DNA of 50,945 bases from Thalassobaculaceae bacterium. Lineage in GTDB: Bacteria; Pseudomonadota; Alphaproteobacteria; Thalassobaculales; Thalassobaculaceae. The notes under the pieces are model-generated. The model ran no database searches. It saw only the letters and a list, made by a program, of their open reading frames with translations, and had not been told where the DNA came from. Position numbers and translations under genes: made by a program. The stretch covers positions 1 through 50,945 of the forward strand of contig JARGOG010000031.1 of the NCBI GenBank assembly GCA_029212785.1, read 5' to 3'. Shown piece after piece: positions 19,320 through 27,530 of this stretch; within the stretch, counting starts at the first letter, position 1; every line of letters starts with the position of its first letter.

Positions 19320-20621
19320 CTAAGCGGCGCCGGGCAGACCCGGAACCGGCGGGCGGGGCATCGCTCCGTTCAGCCGGCCGGCCATCTCCATCAGATCCCG
19401 GTCGCGTCCGGGTGCGGCCCCCAGCAACAACCCAAGCGGCATGCCGTCGCCAGTCATGCCGGCGAACAGGGACACCAGCGGCCCGCCCAGCGCCGTCCAG
19501 GGTGTGAGGTAATTCTGATCGCCCGTCGTCGCCAGGCCGACCGGGGCCGCTCCGGGTACCGGATAGGCGAGCAGCAGATCGAAATCGGTCGCCGCATGCC
19601 AGAATGCCGCGCGGGCCTCCGCGATACGGCTCGCCGCCTCGACCCGTGCACCGTCCGGTATCGCTCGCCCGGTGCGCAGCCCGGCGGCCAGTTTCGGGCC
19701 GATCCGCTCCTCGCCGCCTGCGACGATCGAACCGACGGCATCCACCGCCTCGCGGAGCATCACCGTGCGGTGCCAGGCGATCAGGGCGGCGAAGTCCACC
19801 GGTGGTGCGACAGCATGAACCACATGCCCCTGGCGCCGGAAGAGATCCACCGTCCGAGCCATCGCCGCCACCATCTCCGGCTCCGGGGTCTGTTCCGATG
19901 GGACGACCAAACCGATACGCAACGATTCAGGGATCGACCGCCGCTCCGACGGCAGAGCGACCGCGTCCAGATCGGCGAAAGCGGTGTCGAGCACCTCGAA
20001 CACCCGTTGCAGCCAGTCCATCGAGCCGGCGATGACGCCGACGGCGTCGAAACTCGGCGACAGCGGCGCCATGCCCGTGGTCGGGAACCGGTCGATCCCC
20101 GGCTTGTAGGAGAGCGCCCCACAGTAGCTCGCCGGCCGGCAGAGCGATCCCGCCGTCTGGGTCCCCAGCGCGAACGGCACGACGCGGGCGCCGACCGCCG
20201 CCCCGGAGCCGCTGCTCGACCCGCCGGGACTCCGGCCCAGGTCGTAGGGATTGCGGGTCGTGGTCGGGTCGACAAAGGCGAATTCGGTGGTGCGTGTCTT
20301 GCCAACCGGGACGCCGCCGGCGGCGCGCAAGGCGGCAACGATTGGAGCCTCCACCGGCGCGGGAGGGGCCGTCGCGAAGAGCCGGCTGCCGAAGCGGGTC
20401 GGCATGCCCGCCACGTCGATCACGTCCTTCACCGCGAAGCAGGCGCCCGCCAGGAGACCGGGATGTTCAGCCGCAGGCGGATCGGACAATCGAGCGTCGG
20501 ATACATGACTCCAGGCGTCGATATGCGGTTCCCAGAGGCGGATCGCCTCCACGACGTTCTGGACCGAGGGTCGCTGTAGTTCCACCACGCGCTTCGTTCC
20601 CGTTCCCAATTCACCGTTCAT
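19320..20621 (-). CDS. Amidase-signature hydrolase
   Basis: 433 residues, amidase signature family. The Ser-cisSer-Lys triad is visible: K65 (FAVKDVID), S135 in the SPGGSSSGSG glycine/serine loop, and S159 (GTQTAGS), with the usual 24-residue spacing between the two serines. No GatB/GatC partner is nearby and the protein is shorter than GatA, so it is a stand-alone amidase, not the tRNA amidotransferase. It converges on the RidA gene (13 bp between stops) and is divergent from dctP; the shared 227-bp region holds two strong dyads. It probably hydrolyses an amide imported by the adjacent TRAP system. Confidence 0.9.
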   Translation of the reverse strand: MNGELGTGTKRVVELQRPSVQNVVEAIRLWEPHIDAWSHVSDARLSDPPAAEHPGLLAGACFAVKDVIDVAGMPTRFGSRLFATAPPAPVEAPIVAALRAAGGVPVGKTRTTEFAFVDPTTTRNPYDLGRSPGGSSSGSGAAVGARVVPFALGTQTAGSLCRPASYCGALSYKPGIDRFPTTGMAPLSPSFDAVGVIAGSMDWLQRVFEVLDTAFADLDAVALPSERRSIPESLRIGLVVPSEQTPEPEMVAAMARTVDLFRRQGHVVHAVAPPVDFAALIAWHRTVMLREAVDAVGSIVAGGEERIGPKLAAGLRTGRAIPDGARVEAASRIAEARAAFWHAATDFDLLLAYPVPGAAPVGLATTGDQNYLTPWTALGGPLVSLFAGMTGDGMPLGLLLGAAPGRDRDLMEMAGRLNGAMPRPPVPGLPGAA

Positions 20622-20624
20622 CGG

Positions 20625-20650
20625 ACTTCTGCCGGGGACTTCTGCCGGGG
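20625..20650. repeat. Tandem 13-bp duplication
   Basis: ACTTCTGCCGGGG occurs twice back to back (20625-20637 and 20638-20650), immediately upstream of the amidase start codon in its 5' untranslated region. It looks like a recent slippage duplication. Confidence 0.85.
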
Positions 20651-20726
20651 ACTGCTGCCGGTCGCCCGGCCCGACGCCGGACCTGTCCCATCACTCACCG
20701 GAGCGGAATCTGGCACAGATTTCGCT

Positions 20727-20748
20727 AGTAAGTAATTACATACTTACT
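20727..20748. promoter_or_regulatory. Inverted repeat AGTAAGTA-N6-TACTTACT, operator candidate
   Basis: A perfect 8-bp dyad with a 6-bp spacer in the divergent amidase/dctP promoter region. The outer AGTAA/TTACT matches the palindrome at 18770-18787, suggesting the same TetR-family regulator. Confidence 0.55.
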
Positions 20749-20755
20749 TAATGAC

Positions 20756-20785
20756 CTGATAATCGCGGTTTCGACCGATTATCAG
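20756..20785. repeat. Perfect 10-bp inverted repeat upstream of dctP
   Basis: CTGATAATCG and CGATTATCAG flank a 10-bp spacer, 63 bp before dctP. No T-tract follows directly. It may be a second operator or an mRNA leader stem. Direct repeats of GGCACCCGC follow at 20785-20793 and 20807-20815. Confidence 0.6.
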
Positions 20786-20848
20786 GCACCCGCAGTCCAA
20801 ACATCGGGCACCCGCCTGTTTTTTGGGCGCAACCCTGAGGAGGCGAGC

Positions 20849-21853
20849 ATGCGAACCATCCAGAAGACGTTGAGGCAGACCCTGATCGCGGCGGCGGCCG
20901 TAACGGTCGCGGCATTCGGAGCGGCGCCGGCCGAGAGTGCGGAATTGAAGCTGCTGTCCAGCTTCAACAGCACCCAGAAGCCGACCTATGCGGTCCTGGA
21001 ACGCTATCTGGAGAATGTCGCCAATATCGGTGGCGATGCGGTCAAAATCACCATCAGCGGGCCGGAGGTGGTGCCAATCTTCGAACAGCTCCAGCCCGTG
21101 GTCGCCGGTGTGTTCGACATGCTCTACACTCATCCGGTCTTCCACGCTGGCGAAGGTGGGCTGGCGCTGACCGTGGATGCGATCGACGTCGACCCGATCG
21201 CGCGGCGGGAGTCCGGTGTCTGGGACTACGTGGACTCCTTCTACCAGAAGCAGCACGGCCTCAAGATGGTCGCGATGATGTCGGTCAGCATGTACGGCTA
21301 CCACCTGTTCACCAAGGAGCCGCTGTCCGAGGCCGGTGACCTGGCGGGCCGCAAGGTGCGCGGCACCCCTACCTATCACGGCGTCATCCGGGCGCTCGGT
21401 GCGGAGCCGGTCGTGCTACCGGGCTCGGAGATCTACTCGGCCTTGCAGAAGGGCATCGTCGACGGCGCCGGCTGGCCCGCCGCCGGCATGGTATCGATGA
21501 AGCACTTCGAGGTCGCCAATTACCGTCTGCGGCCGACCTTCGGCGCGGCGACCCAGCCGGTCTTCGTCAACCTCAAGGCGTGGGAGGCTCTGAGCGCCGA
21601 GGAGCAGTCCGTTCTGCTCGAGGCCGGCAAGCTCACCGAACTGGAGATGCCCTGGATCGGCAACGGCATCCAGAATGAGGAAGACATGAAGCTCGATGAG
21701 CTCGGCGTAAAGGTCGAGACCCTGTCGCCGGCAACCGCGGCGAAGGTGCAGACCGCGTTCATCGAGAGCATCTGGGCACTCGGCGGAGACTGCTGCGGCG
21801 AGGCGGCGGGCGCGTTGCGCACAATCGCCCTAGACGCCGGCCTGACCCAGTAG
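20849..21853 (+). CDS. TRAP transporter solute-binding protein (DctP type), system 1
   Basis: 334 residues. An N-terminal export signal (MRTIQKTLRQTLIAAAAVTV, cleavage near AESA-E at residue 30) and a DctP fold: KLLSSFNSTQ, LAGRKVRGTPTYHGVIRALG (contains the conserved arginine that contacts a carboxylate), VLPGSEIYSALQKGIVDGA. A strong GAGGAGG ribosome-binding site precedes the start. It delivers a carboxylate-type solute to the membrane subunits encoded next. The adjacent amidase and RidA genes suggest an amide or amino-acid derivative, but the ligand cannot be read. Confidence 0.92.
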   Translation: MRTIQKTLRQTLIAAAAVTVAAFGAAPAESAELKLLSSFNSTQKPTYAVLERYLENVANIGGDAVKITISGPEVVPIFEQLQPVVAGVFDMLYTHPVFHAGEGGLALTVDAIDVDPIARRESGVWDYVDSFYQKQHGLKMVAMMSVSMYGYHLFTKEPLSEAGDLAGRKVRGTPTYHGVIRALGAEPVVLPGSEIYSALQKGIVDGAGWPAAGMVSMKHFEVANYRLRPTFGAATQPVFVNLKAWEALSAEEQSVLLEAGKLTELEMPWIGNGIQNEEDMKLDELGVKVETLSPATAAKVQTAFIESIWALGGDCCGEAAGALRTIALDAGLTQ

Positions 21854-21864
21854 GTCGCGCGCCG

Positions 21865-22413
21865 GTGACCGTCCGCTTGCCGCTCTGGGCCGGCCCCGTC
21901 TCGGCCTTCGCACGCAGCCTCGACGGGCTGCGTGCGATCGGCGTCCTCATCGCCAAGTTGGCCCTGGCCGGCATCACCGTGGTCTATGTCTACGAGGTGG
22001 TGGCGCGCTATGCCTTCGGCGCGCCGACCTGGTGGTCGGCGGAGCTGGTGAAGTACCTGCTGTGCGTTCTGGTCTTCACCATGATGCCCCAGGTCACGGC
22101 GACCCGCGGTCAGGTCGCGGTGACCGTGGTGCTGGAAGTGCTCTCGCCGACGGCGCGCGACGGCGCCGAGCGGCTGATAGCCGGTGTCGGCTTCCTGGTC
22201 TGCGGCGCGATCACCGTCTTCGCCGCCGAGGAGACGGCCCGCCAGATCGCCCGCAACATCCAGATGATGGCAGCCCAGCCGATCCCGAAATGGTGGGTGT
22301 CGAGCTGGATCGTCTTCGGCGTCTCGCTGTCGGCGCTGGAGTTCCTGCGCCTGGCGCTGGCACCGCGTGCGCACGGCGACGACGGCGCTCCATTACCGAA
22401 CCCGGAGATCTGA
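21865..22413 (+). CDS. TRAP transporter small membrane subunit (DctQ type), system 1
   Basis: 182 residues with four predicted membrane helices and the family feature W-SAE-VKY (WWSAELVKYLLCVLVF). The start codon is GTG at 21865, 11 bp after the dctP stop, with only a weak ribosome-binding site, so coupling to dctP is likely. It forms the membrane complex with the large subunit, whose ATG lies three bases after this stop. Confidence 0.9.
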   Translation: MTVRLPLWAGPVSAFARSLDGLRAIGVLIAKLALAGITVVYVYEVVARYAFGAPTWWSAELVKYLLCVLVFTMMPQVTATRGQVAVTVVLEVLSPTARDGAERLIAGVGFLVCGAITVFAAEETARQIARNIQMMAAQPIPKWWVSSWIVFGVSLSALEFLRLALAPRAHGDDGAPLPNPEI

Positions 22414-22416
22414 TCC

Positions 22417-23727
22417 ATGGAGTGGTGGCTCATCCTGGCGATCGCCGGCACGCTGCTGCTGGCGCTGTTCGCCTCCGGCATGCCGATCTTCCTTGCCTTT
22501 CTCGCCATCAACGTCGCCGGCGTGCTCGCGTTTCTGGGGCCGGGCGCGTTCTCCATGGTGGTCAATTCGATCTTCGACACCACGACCACCGGCACCCTGA
22601 CGGCGATCCCGCTCTTCGTGCTGATGGGCGAGCTACTGTTTCGTTCCGGCACGACGACCGTGCTCTTCGAGGCGGTCGACCGCGCCGTCGGCCGGGTCCG
22701 GGGGCGGCAATACGTGCTCGCCATGGTGCTTGCGACCATCTTCGGCGCCCTGTCCGGCTCGAATATGGCGGTGGCGGCGATGATGGGTCGCACGATCTAT
22801 CCCGGGATGATCGCGCGCGGCTACGACCCGAAGCTCTCCATCGGCGTGATCCTGGGTGGCGCCAGCCTGGCGCCGATCATTCCGCCGAGCGTGCTGGCGA
22901 TCATCATCGCCACCCTGGCCAACGTCTCCGTCGCCGGTCTGCTGATCGCGGGCATCCTGCCGGGGTTGCTGCTCTCGGGACTGTTCCTGCTCTACGCTCT
23001 GGGCCGCTGTGCGCTTCAGCCCGCGCTGTCGCCGTCCGTCGATTTGGAAGCCCCTGCGGACGAGGCCGGCGCCGAACTCTGGCGCCACCTGCTGCGCTGC
23101 CTGCCCTTCGGGCTGATCATCTTCAGCGTGATGGGGTTCATCCTGGCGGGCGTGGCGACCCCGTCGGAATCCGCCGCAACGGGCGTCGCCGGAGCACTGC
23201 TGACGGCCGGCCTGTTTCGACGCCTGTCCTGGCGCCTGATTTGGGACAGCCTGACCCAGGCCGCCTATATCGCCAGCATGATCCTGGTGATCATGGCCTC
23301 CTCGACGATGTTCAGTCAGCTACTGGCGTTCAGCGGCGCCACCGGCCAGCTCACCGAAGTCGTGGCCCAGTCGCACCTGCAGCCGGCCACCATGTTCCTG
23401 GTCATGATGCTGCTGGTGTTCGTGTTCTGCATGTTCATCGACCAGGTCGCCCTGATGCTGGTCGTCATCCCGATCTACGAGCCCATGGTCGTCACACTCG
23501 GCTTCGATCCGATCTGGTTCTGGCTGCTGATGTTGCTGAACGTGACCCTGGGCGGCATCACCCCGCCGTTCGGCTATGCCATGTTCACCTTCAAGGGAGT
23601 GGTGCCGGATGCCGACCTGCGAACGATCTTCCGCGCCGTCCTGCCGTTCGTCACGCTTTTCATCATCGGCATGGTGATCATCTACGCGATCCCGCAGATC
23701 GCCACATTCCTTCCGGGCCTTCTTTAG
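22417..23727 (+). CDS. TRAP transporter large membrane subunit (DctM type), system 1
   Basis: 436 residues, normal length, with about 12 hydrophobic helices. Family motifs are present: SGMPIFLAFLAINVAG, FGALSGSNMAVAAMMGRTIYPGM, GASLAPIIPPSVLAIIIAT, MFIDQVALMLVVIPIYEPMV and GGITPPFGYAMFTFKG. It is the sodium-coupled permease of the first TRAP system. No clear terminator is visible in the sequence after its stop. Confidence 0.93.
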   Translation: MEWWLILAIAGTLLLALFASGMPIFLAFLAINVAGVLAFLGPGAFSMVVNSIFDTTTTGTLTAIPLFVLMGELLFRSGTTTVLFEAVDRAVGRVRGRQYVLAMVLATIFGALSGSNMAVAAMMGRTIYPGMIARGYDPKLSIGVILGGASLAPIIPPSVLAIIIATLANVSVAGLLIAGILPGLLLSGLFLLYALGRCALQPALSPSVDLEAPADEAGAELWRHLLRCLPFGLIIFSVMGFILAGVATPSESAATGVAGALLTAGLFRRLSWRLIWDSLTQAAYIASMILVIMASSTMFSQLLAFSGATGQLTEVVAQSHLQPATMFLVMMLLVFVFCMFIDQVALMLVVIPIYEPMVVTLGFDPIWFWLLMLLNVTLGGITPPFGYAMFTFKGVVPDADLRTIFRAVLPFVTLFIIGMVIIYAIPQIATFLPGLL

Positions 23728-24052
23728 ACCTGCCCGACCGTCCATGGCGGCGCTCGGCGCCACAACCCCTTGGATCCGCTGCCGGAAGCCCTCCACACCG
23801 TCCGCAAACTCTCGCCACGATCAGGGCCTCGTTCGCGGTACTCCCCCGAGACAGACCTAACTTCTGCACGAAGACGATACCGGGAGCGGGCCACGCGCAG
23901 CGCCCCTGAACAACCGATTCCAACTGTGAAGCAGCGCGGCCCGAAACCTATGGTTTTTCAGGCCTCGGCACAGGGCGGATAATTTGACCAATCGCAGAAT
24001 CACGGTAATAACGTCAAATATCTCCCACGCAGAAAGCGACCGGAAGCTATCT
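23728..24052 (+). other. Intergenic stretch between TRAP operon and cytochrome operon
   Basis: 325 bp without a convincing gene. The first 200 bp show no strong structure. The 3' end is AT-richer and holds the promoter candidate at 23984-24011. Confidence 0.6.
23984..24011 (+). promoter_or_regulatory. Sigma-70-like promoter candidate for the multiheme operon
   Basis: TTGACC (23984-23989) and TAATAA (24006-24011) are separated by 16 bp, in the only AT-rich segment ahead of the seven-gene operon and 41 bp before the first start codon. No Fnr-like dyad was seen here. Confidence 0.5.
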
Positions 24053-26152
24053 ATGATCATGAACGGTCTGCAACGCGATCTGATAGCCGCCGTTGCCGTT
24101 CTTCCAATGGCGGTCTGCACGCTAATCAGCTCTGCCGCGGCCGATACAGCAATCGGATCCGCCTCCCTTCACCGGATCGCAGAGCACCTCGCCGCCGCAG
24201 ACGATGACCTGCTACTACCGCCGAGCGTCGGCGACCGGACGCCTCCCTCTCAGAGCGACGACCTGCTGCTCCAACCGATCCCGACACAATCGGACGACCT
24301 TCTCCTTCAACCGGCTCCGACACAATCGGATGACCTGCTGGTCCAGCCTTCGGGCGGAGACGATCTGCTGCTGGTGCCGACGCCGGATGACAACGCCCCA
24401 TCCGTCGCGCCGGCGATCGGCTCTCCCGTGCCGGCGGAGACACCGAGCGACGCGGCCGGGAGCACGGCGGACGCGGCGGCGGAGCACGAGAAGCTGTTCG
24501 CCGAGAACCGCTTTCCGGCTGCCTCCACCTGCGCCACCTGCCACCCCAAGCAATACGGAGAATGGTCCGCCTCTCAGCACGCCTATGCCCAGCTCAGCCC
24601 CGTGTTCCTGACCATGCAGGCGGCGATCAACGCCAAGACCAGCGGCACCAACGGGGACTTCTGCGTGCGCTGTCACTCGCCGGTGGGCATGAACCTGGAA
24701 GAGTCGGTCTATGTCTCCAATTTCGAGCGGCACCCGACCTCGCGGGAGGGGGTGACCTGCATCACCTGCCACCGGGTCGACCGCAACTACGGTAAGATCA
24801 GCGGCCGTCTCGCGATCGTCGAAGGCGACCTGTACGAACCGGTCTTCGGCCCCCGGGGCGACGAGGAGCTGAAGCGCGTGCTGGACGCGCCGGAAACCTA
24901 TCGGGTGTCGACCGACCGAGATACGCCCGGCCGCGGCATCCATACCGAGGTCGAGCGGTTCTTCCCGCTGACCACGCCCGGTTTCTGCGCCACCTGCCAC
25001 GACGTGACCCTGGTGAACGGCTTCCGCCTGGAGGAAGCCTTCGCCGAGTACCATCAGTCGCCGGCTTCCCAGGCCGGGGTTACCTGCCAGGACTGCCATA
25101 TGGGCAAGGAGCAGGGCGTGGCGTCCGGCTACGAGGAAGGTCCGGCGGCCATCGTCGGCGGCGAGCCGACGCGGCCCCGCAAACTGGCCAGCCATTTCTT
25201 TGCCGGTCCTGACCATTCCATCCTTCACCCCGGTCTGTTCCCGCTGAACGTGAAGGCTCAGAGCTTCAAGACCATGCGGGAATGGATGGCGTTCGACGAT
25301 GCCGCCGGTTGGGGGACCGACGCCTTCGAGAACGCCGCCCCGCGCGACGCCCCCTTTCCCGAGGCATGGCGCTCGATCGACGACCGCTATGACGGCCGCA
25401 AGATCGTCGAGGAGCAGAAGCGGCGTCTGGCGAAAGCCGAAGATCGTCGATTGGAGGTCCTGCGGAACGGTCTGGCGCTCGGCGAGATCCGGATCACGGC
25501 GGCGGCGGACGACCTGTCGTTTTCGGTGACGGTCCGCAACATCACGGACGGCCACGCGGTGCCGACCGGTTTCGATGCCGAACGGCTGATGTTCCTGGAC
25601 GTTACCGTGACCAATGGCGACGGGGCTGTGGTGTATCGGTCCGGCGACCGCGATCCGAACGGCGACCTGCGCGACACCCATTCCGCCTATGTCCATGCGG
25701 GCGAACTTCCGCTCGACGAGGATCTGTTCAACCTCCAGTCCAAGTTCCTGGTCCGCCTGCTGCGTGGCGGCGAGCGGGAACAGGTACTGCCCATCAACAC
25801 CTCCCAGGGCGTGCTGCCCTTCGTGCGTCCCGAGGCATTGCCGACGACGATCTACGGCCGGCCGCAAACCGCTCGCAAACACAAGCAGACCATCGATCCT
25901 CTCGGCCGACGGACCGCCGACTATTCGGTGCCGGCGGAGGTGCTCTCCGGGTCGGGGCGCTACGCGATCAGCGTGCAACTCAAGGCACAGATGGTGCCGG
26001 TCAACCTGATCCTGGCGATCCAGGACATCGGCTTCGACTACGGCATGAGTCCGCGCCAGGTCGCCGATGCCGTCGTCGCCGGCACGCTGACCATCGCCGA
26101 ACGGGAGACGGTCGTGACTTTGGGCGACCAGAGCCGGGCGGCGGTCCAATGA
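24053..26152 (+). CDS. Pentaheme c-type cytochrome with N-terminal QSDDL repeats
   Basis: 699 residues. A hydrophobic export signal (LIAAVAVLPMAVCTLISSAA) is followed by a low-complexity linker, residues about 48-115, containing three 12-residue tandem units (QSDDLLLQP-type). Five heme-binding CxxCH sites follow: CATCH 160, CVRCH 204, CITCH 236, CATCH 312 and CQDCH 345. The region resembles the cytochrome c554/c' group. The last 300 residues lack hemes and contain DGHAVPTG, a sequence type seen in beta-sandwich domains of multiheme cytochromes. The start ATG at 24053 has GGAAG upstream; ATG 24059 is an alternative. The stop overlaps the beta-barrel gene by ATGA, suggesting the two products work together, possibly at the outer membrane. 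I do not recognise a characterised orthologue. Confidence 0.88.
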   Translation: MIMNGLQRDLIAAVAVLPMAVCTLISSAAADTAIGSASLHRIAEHLAAADDDLLLPPSVGDRTPPSQSDDLLLQPIPTQSDDLLLQPAPTQSDDLLVQPSGGDDLLLVPTPDDNAPSVAPAIGSPVPAETPSDAAGSTADAAAEHEKLFAENRFPAASTCATCHPKQYGEWSASQHAYAQLSPVFLTMQAAINAKTSGTNGDFCVRCHSPVGMNLEESVYVSNFERHPTSREGVTCITCHRVDRNYGKISGRLAIVEGDLYEPVFGPRGDEELKRVLDAPETYRVSTDRDTPGRGIHTEVERFFPLTTPGFCATCHDVTLVNGFRLEEAFAEYHQSPASQAGVTCQDCHMGKEQGVASGYEEGPAAIVGGEPTRPRKLASHFFAGPDHSILHPGLFPLNVKAQSFKTMREWMAFDDAAGWGTDAFENAAPRDAPFPEAWRSIDDRYDGRKIVEEQKRRLAKAEDRRLEVLRNGLALGEIRITAAADDLSFSVTVRNITDGHAVPTGFDAERLMFLDVTVTNGDGAVVYRSGDRDPNGDLRDTHSAYVHAGELPLDEDLFNLQSKFLVRLLRGGEREQVLPINTSQGVLPFVRPEALPTTIYGRPQTARKHKQTIDPLGRRTADYSVPAEVLSGSGRYAISVQLKAQMVPVNLILAIQDIGFDYGMSPRQVADAVVAGTLTIAERETVVTLGDQSRAAVQ
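24251..24358 (+). repeat. Three 36-bp coding repeats (QSDDL units) in the pentaheme cytochrome
   Basis: Units start at 24251, 24287 and 24323, each 12 codons, reading QSDDLLLQPIPT, QSDDLLLQPAPT and QSDDLLVQPSGG. Partial DDLLL units flank them on both sides. Codons differ between copies (cagagc, caatcg), so the protein motif is conserved more than the DNA. Confidence 0.9.
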
Positions 26153-27528
26153 GGCGCATGATCCGCTGGGCGCAGTTGCTACCGGCTGCCGCGCTGTTGT
26201 TGGCTGCCGGGTCGGTTTCGGCCGAGGTGAAGACGCTTTCCGAAGACGTGATCCCCTACAGAGGCGACGACCTGCCGGAGCGGGCGACGCCGCTGTTGGA
26301 GATCGGCCCGGACCTGCTGGGTACCGGCCCGCTGGATCCCGGCTTCGAGCTGCCGACCGGGGCTGTATGGCAGCCGGCACTCTGGGTTTTCGGCCAGTAC
26401 CGCACGGGAGTTGGCGTCTTCAGGAACGGCACCGCCACCGAGGTGCAGGAATGGGCCAATCGGCTCGACCTGTTCGCAAACCTGCGGCTGAGCGGCACCG
26501 AGCGGGTCCTGCTCGGGCTGTCGCCGCTACGCGACGGCGGCAGATATAGCGGCTACCATCGCCGACCGGAGGCGGATGAAGGCTTCGACAATCAGTTCAG
26601 CGGCGAAATCACGGCGCTTTTCTTCGAGGGTGAGATTGGCGAGATCTTCCCCAATGCCGACCCGTTCGATGCCGGTGGCCTCGACATCGGCTTCACGGTC
26701 GGGCGCCAGCAGCTCCTGTTTCAGGAAGGCCTGCTGATCAACGACACTGTCGATGCCGTCGCCGTCACCCGGGATACCCTGATCGTCCGGGACGTCTCGG
26801 TCGACACCCGCCTCACCGCGCTGTTCGGCTGGGGCAACATTCACCGCAGCGACAACGAGCGCGACGACAAGGCCAAGCTGGCCGGTCTGTTTTCCGAGAC
26901 CGACTTCCGAGCCTCGACCGTGGCGCTGGACGCGGTCTGGGTGACCGGCGGCGAGGATGGCGGCAGCGGAACCGACGGCCTGTTCCTGGGCGCCGCCGCC
27001 ACCCAGCGCCTCGGCAAGGTGAACACCGCCTTCCGCCTGGCCCAGTCCGTCGCCCTCGACGAGGCGTCCGACGCGGTCGACACCGGCACCGTGTTCCTGG
27101 CCGAGCTGTCCGGCGATCCGATGGGCAATGACGATGTGCTTTACATCAACGCCGCCTGGGCCCTGGACCGGTTCACCTCGGCGGCCCGCGATCCGATCTC
27201 CGGTGGACCGCTCGGACCGGTCGGCATCCTCTTCGCCGCCCCCAATCTCGGCGATTTCGGCACGGCCTTGAGCAATCGGGCAGACGACGTAGTCGCCGCC
27301 GCCGCCGGCTATCAGATGTTCTTCAACCAGGAACGCACCCAACTCGTCGCCGAGATCGGCATCCGGATCGCAACCGACCCGGACCATCAGGATGCCGCAG
27401 CGATCGGCCTGCGCTTTCAGCAGGCGCTGGGCGCCCGCTTCGTCTTGCAGCTCGATGGATTCGTGTCCCGCGAAGAAGCCCGCGATCTCGGCTACGGCGC
27501 GCGCTCCGAGCTGCTGGTGAGGTTCTAG
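26149..27528 (+). CDS. Predicted outer-membrane beta-barrel protein (porin-like) in cytochrome operon
   Basis: 459 residues. A Sec signal peptide (MIRWAQLLPAAALLLAAGSV, cleavage near VSA-E) is followed by a short acidic segment and alternating amphipathic strands through to the C-terminus, which ends LLVRF with the terminal phenylalanine typical of BAM substrates. Strand-like examples are ALWVFGQYRTGVGVF, RLDLFANLRLSG and FVLQLDGFVS. No CxxC or heme motif is present, and at this length it is much smaller than MtrB-type barrels (about 700 residues). It overlaps the pentaheme gene by 4 bp and the flavoprotein starts two bases after its stop. A porin or sheath for an electron-conducting cytochrome is my inference; a substrate porin is the alternative. 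Confidence 0.75.
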   Translation: MRRMIRWAQLLPAAALLLAAGSVSAEVKTLSEDVIPYRGDDLPERATPLLEIGPDLLGTGPLDPGFELPTGAVWQPALWVFGQYRTGVGVFRNGTATEVQEWANRLDLFANLRLSGTERVLLGLSPLRDGGRYSGYHRRPEADEGFDNQFSGEITALFFEGEIGEIFPNADPFDAGGLDIGFTVGRQQLLFQEGLLINDTVDAVAVTRDTLIVRDVSVDTRLTALFGWGNIHRSDNERDDKAKLAGLFSETDFRASTVALDAVWVTGGEDGGSGTDGLFLGAAATQRLGKVNTAFRLAQSVALDEASDAVDTGTVFLAELSGDPMGNDDVLYINAAWALDRFTSAARDPISGGPLGPVGILFAAPNLGDFGTALSNRADDVVAAAAGYQMFFNQERTQLVAEIGIRIATDPDHQDAAAIGLRFQQALGARFVLQLDGFVSREEARDLGYGARSELLVRF

Positions 27529-27530
27529 CG

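Noticed and set aside
20711-20726. Sigma-54-like promoter TGGCAC-N5-TTCGCT before dctP
   Set aside because: GG-N10-GC spacing is right but the -12 element has a mismatch and no enhancer-binding protein is encoded nearby; not strong enough to annotate.
22032-23909. 625-codon plus-strand frame overlapping DctQ and DctM
   Set aside because: Out-of-frame shadow; the DctM reading frame has all family motifs.
24251-24358. 36-bp period considered as a DNA-level repeat or CRISPR-like unit
   Set aside because: The units are tandem without spacers, in frame, and differ at synonymous sites, so they are protein repeats.
24215-26380. 721-codon minus-strand frame opposite the pentaheme cytochrome
   Set aside because: The plus strand has five CxxCH motifs and a signal peptide; the antisense frame has no domain.
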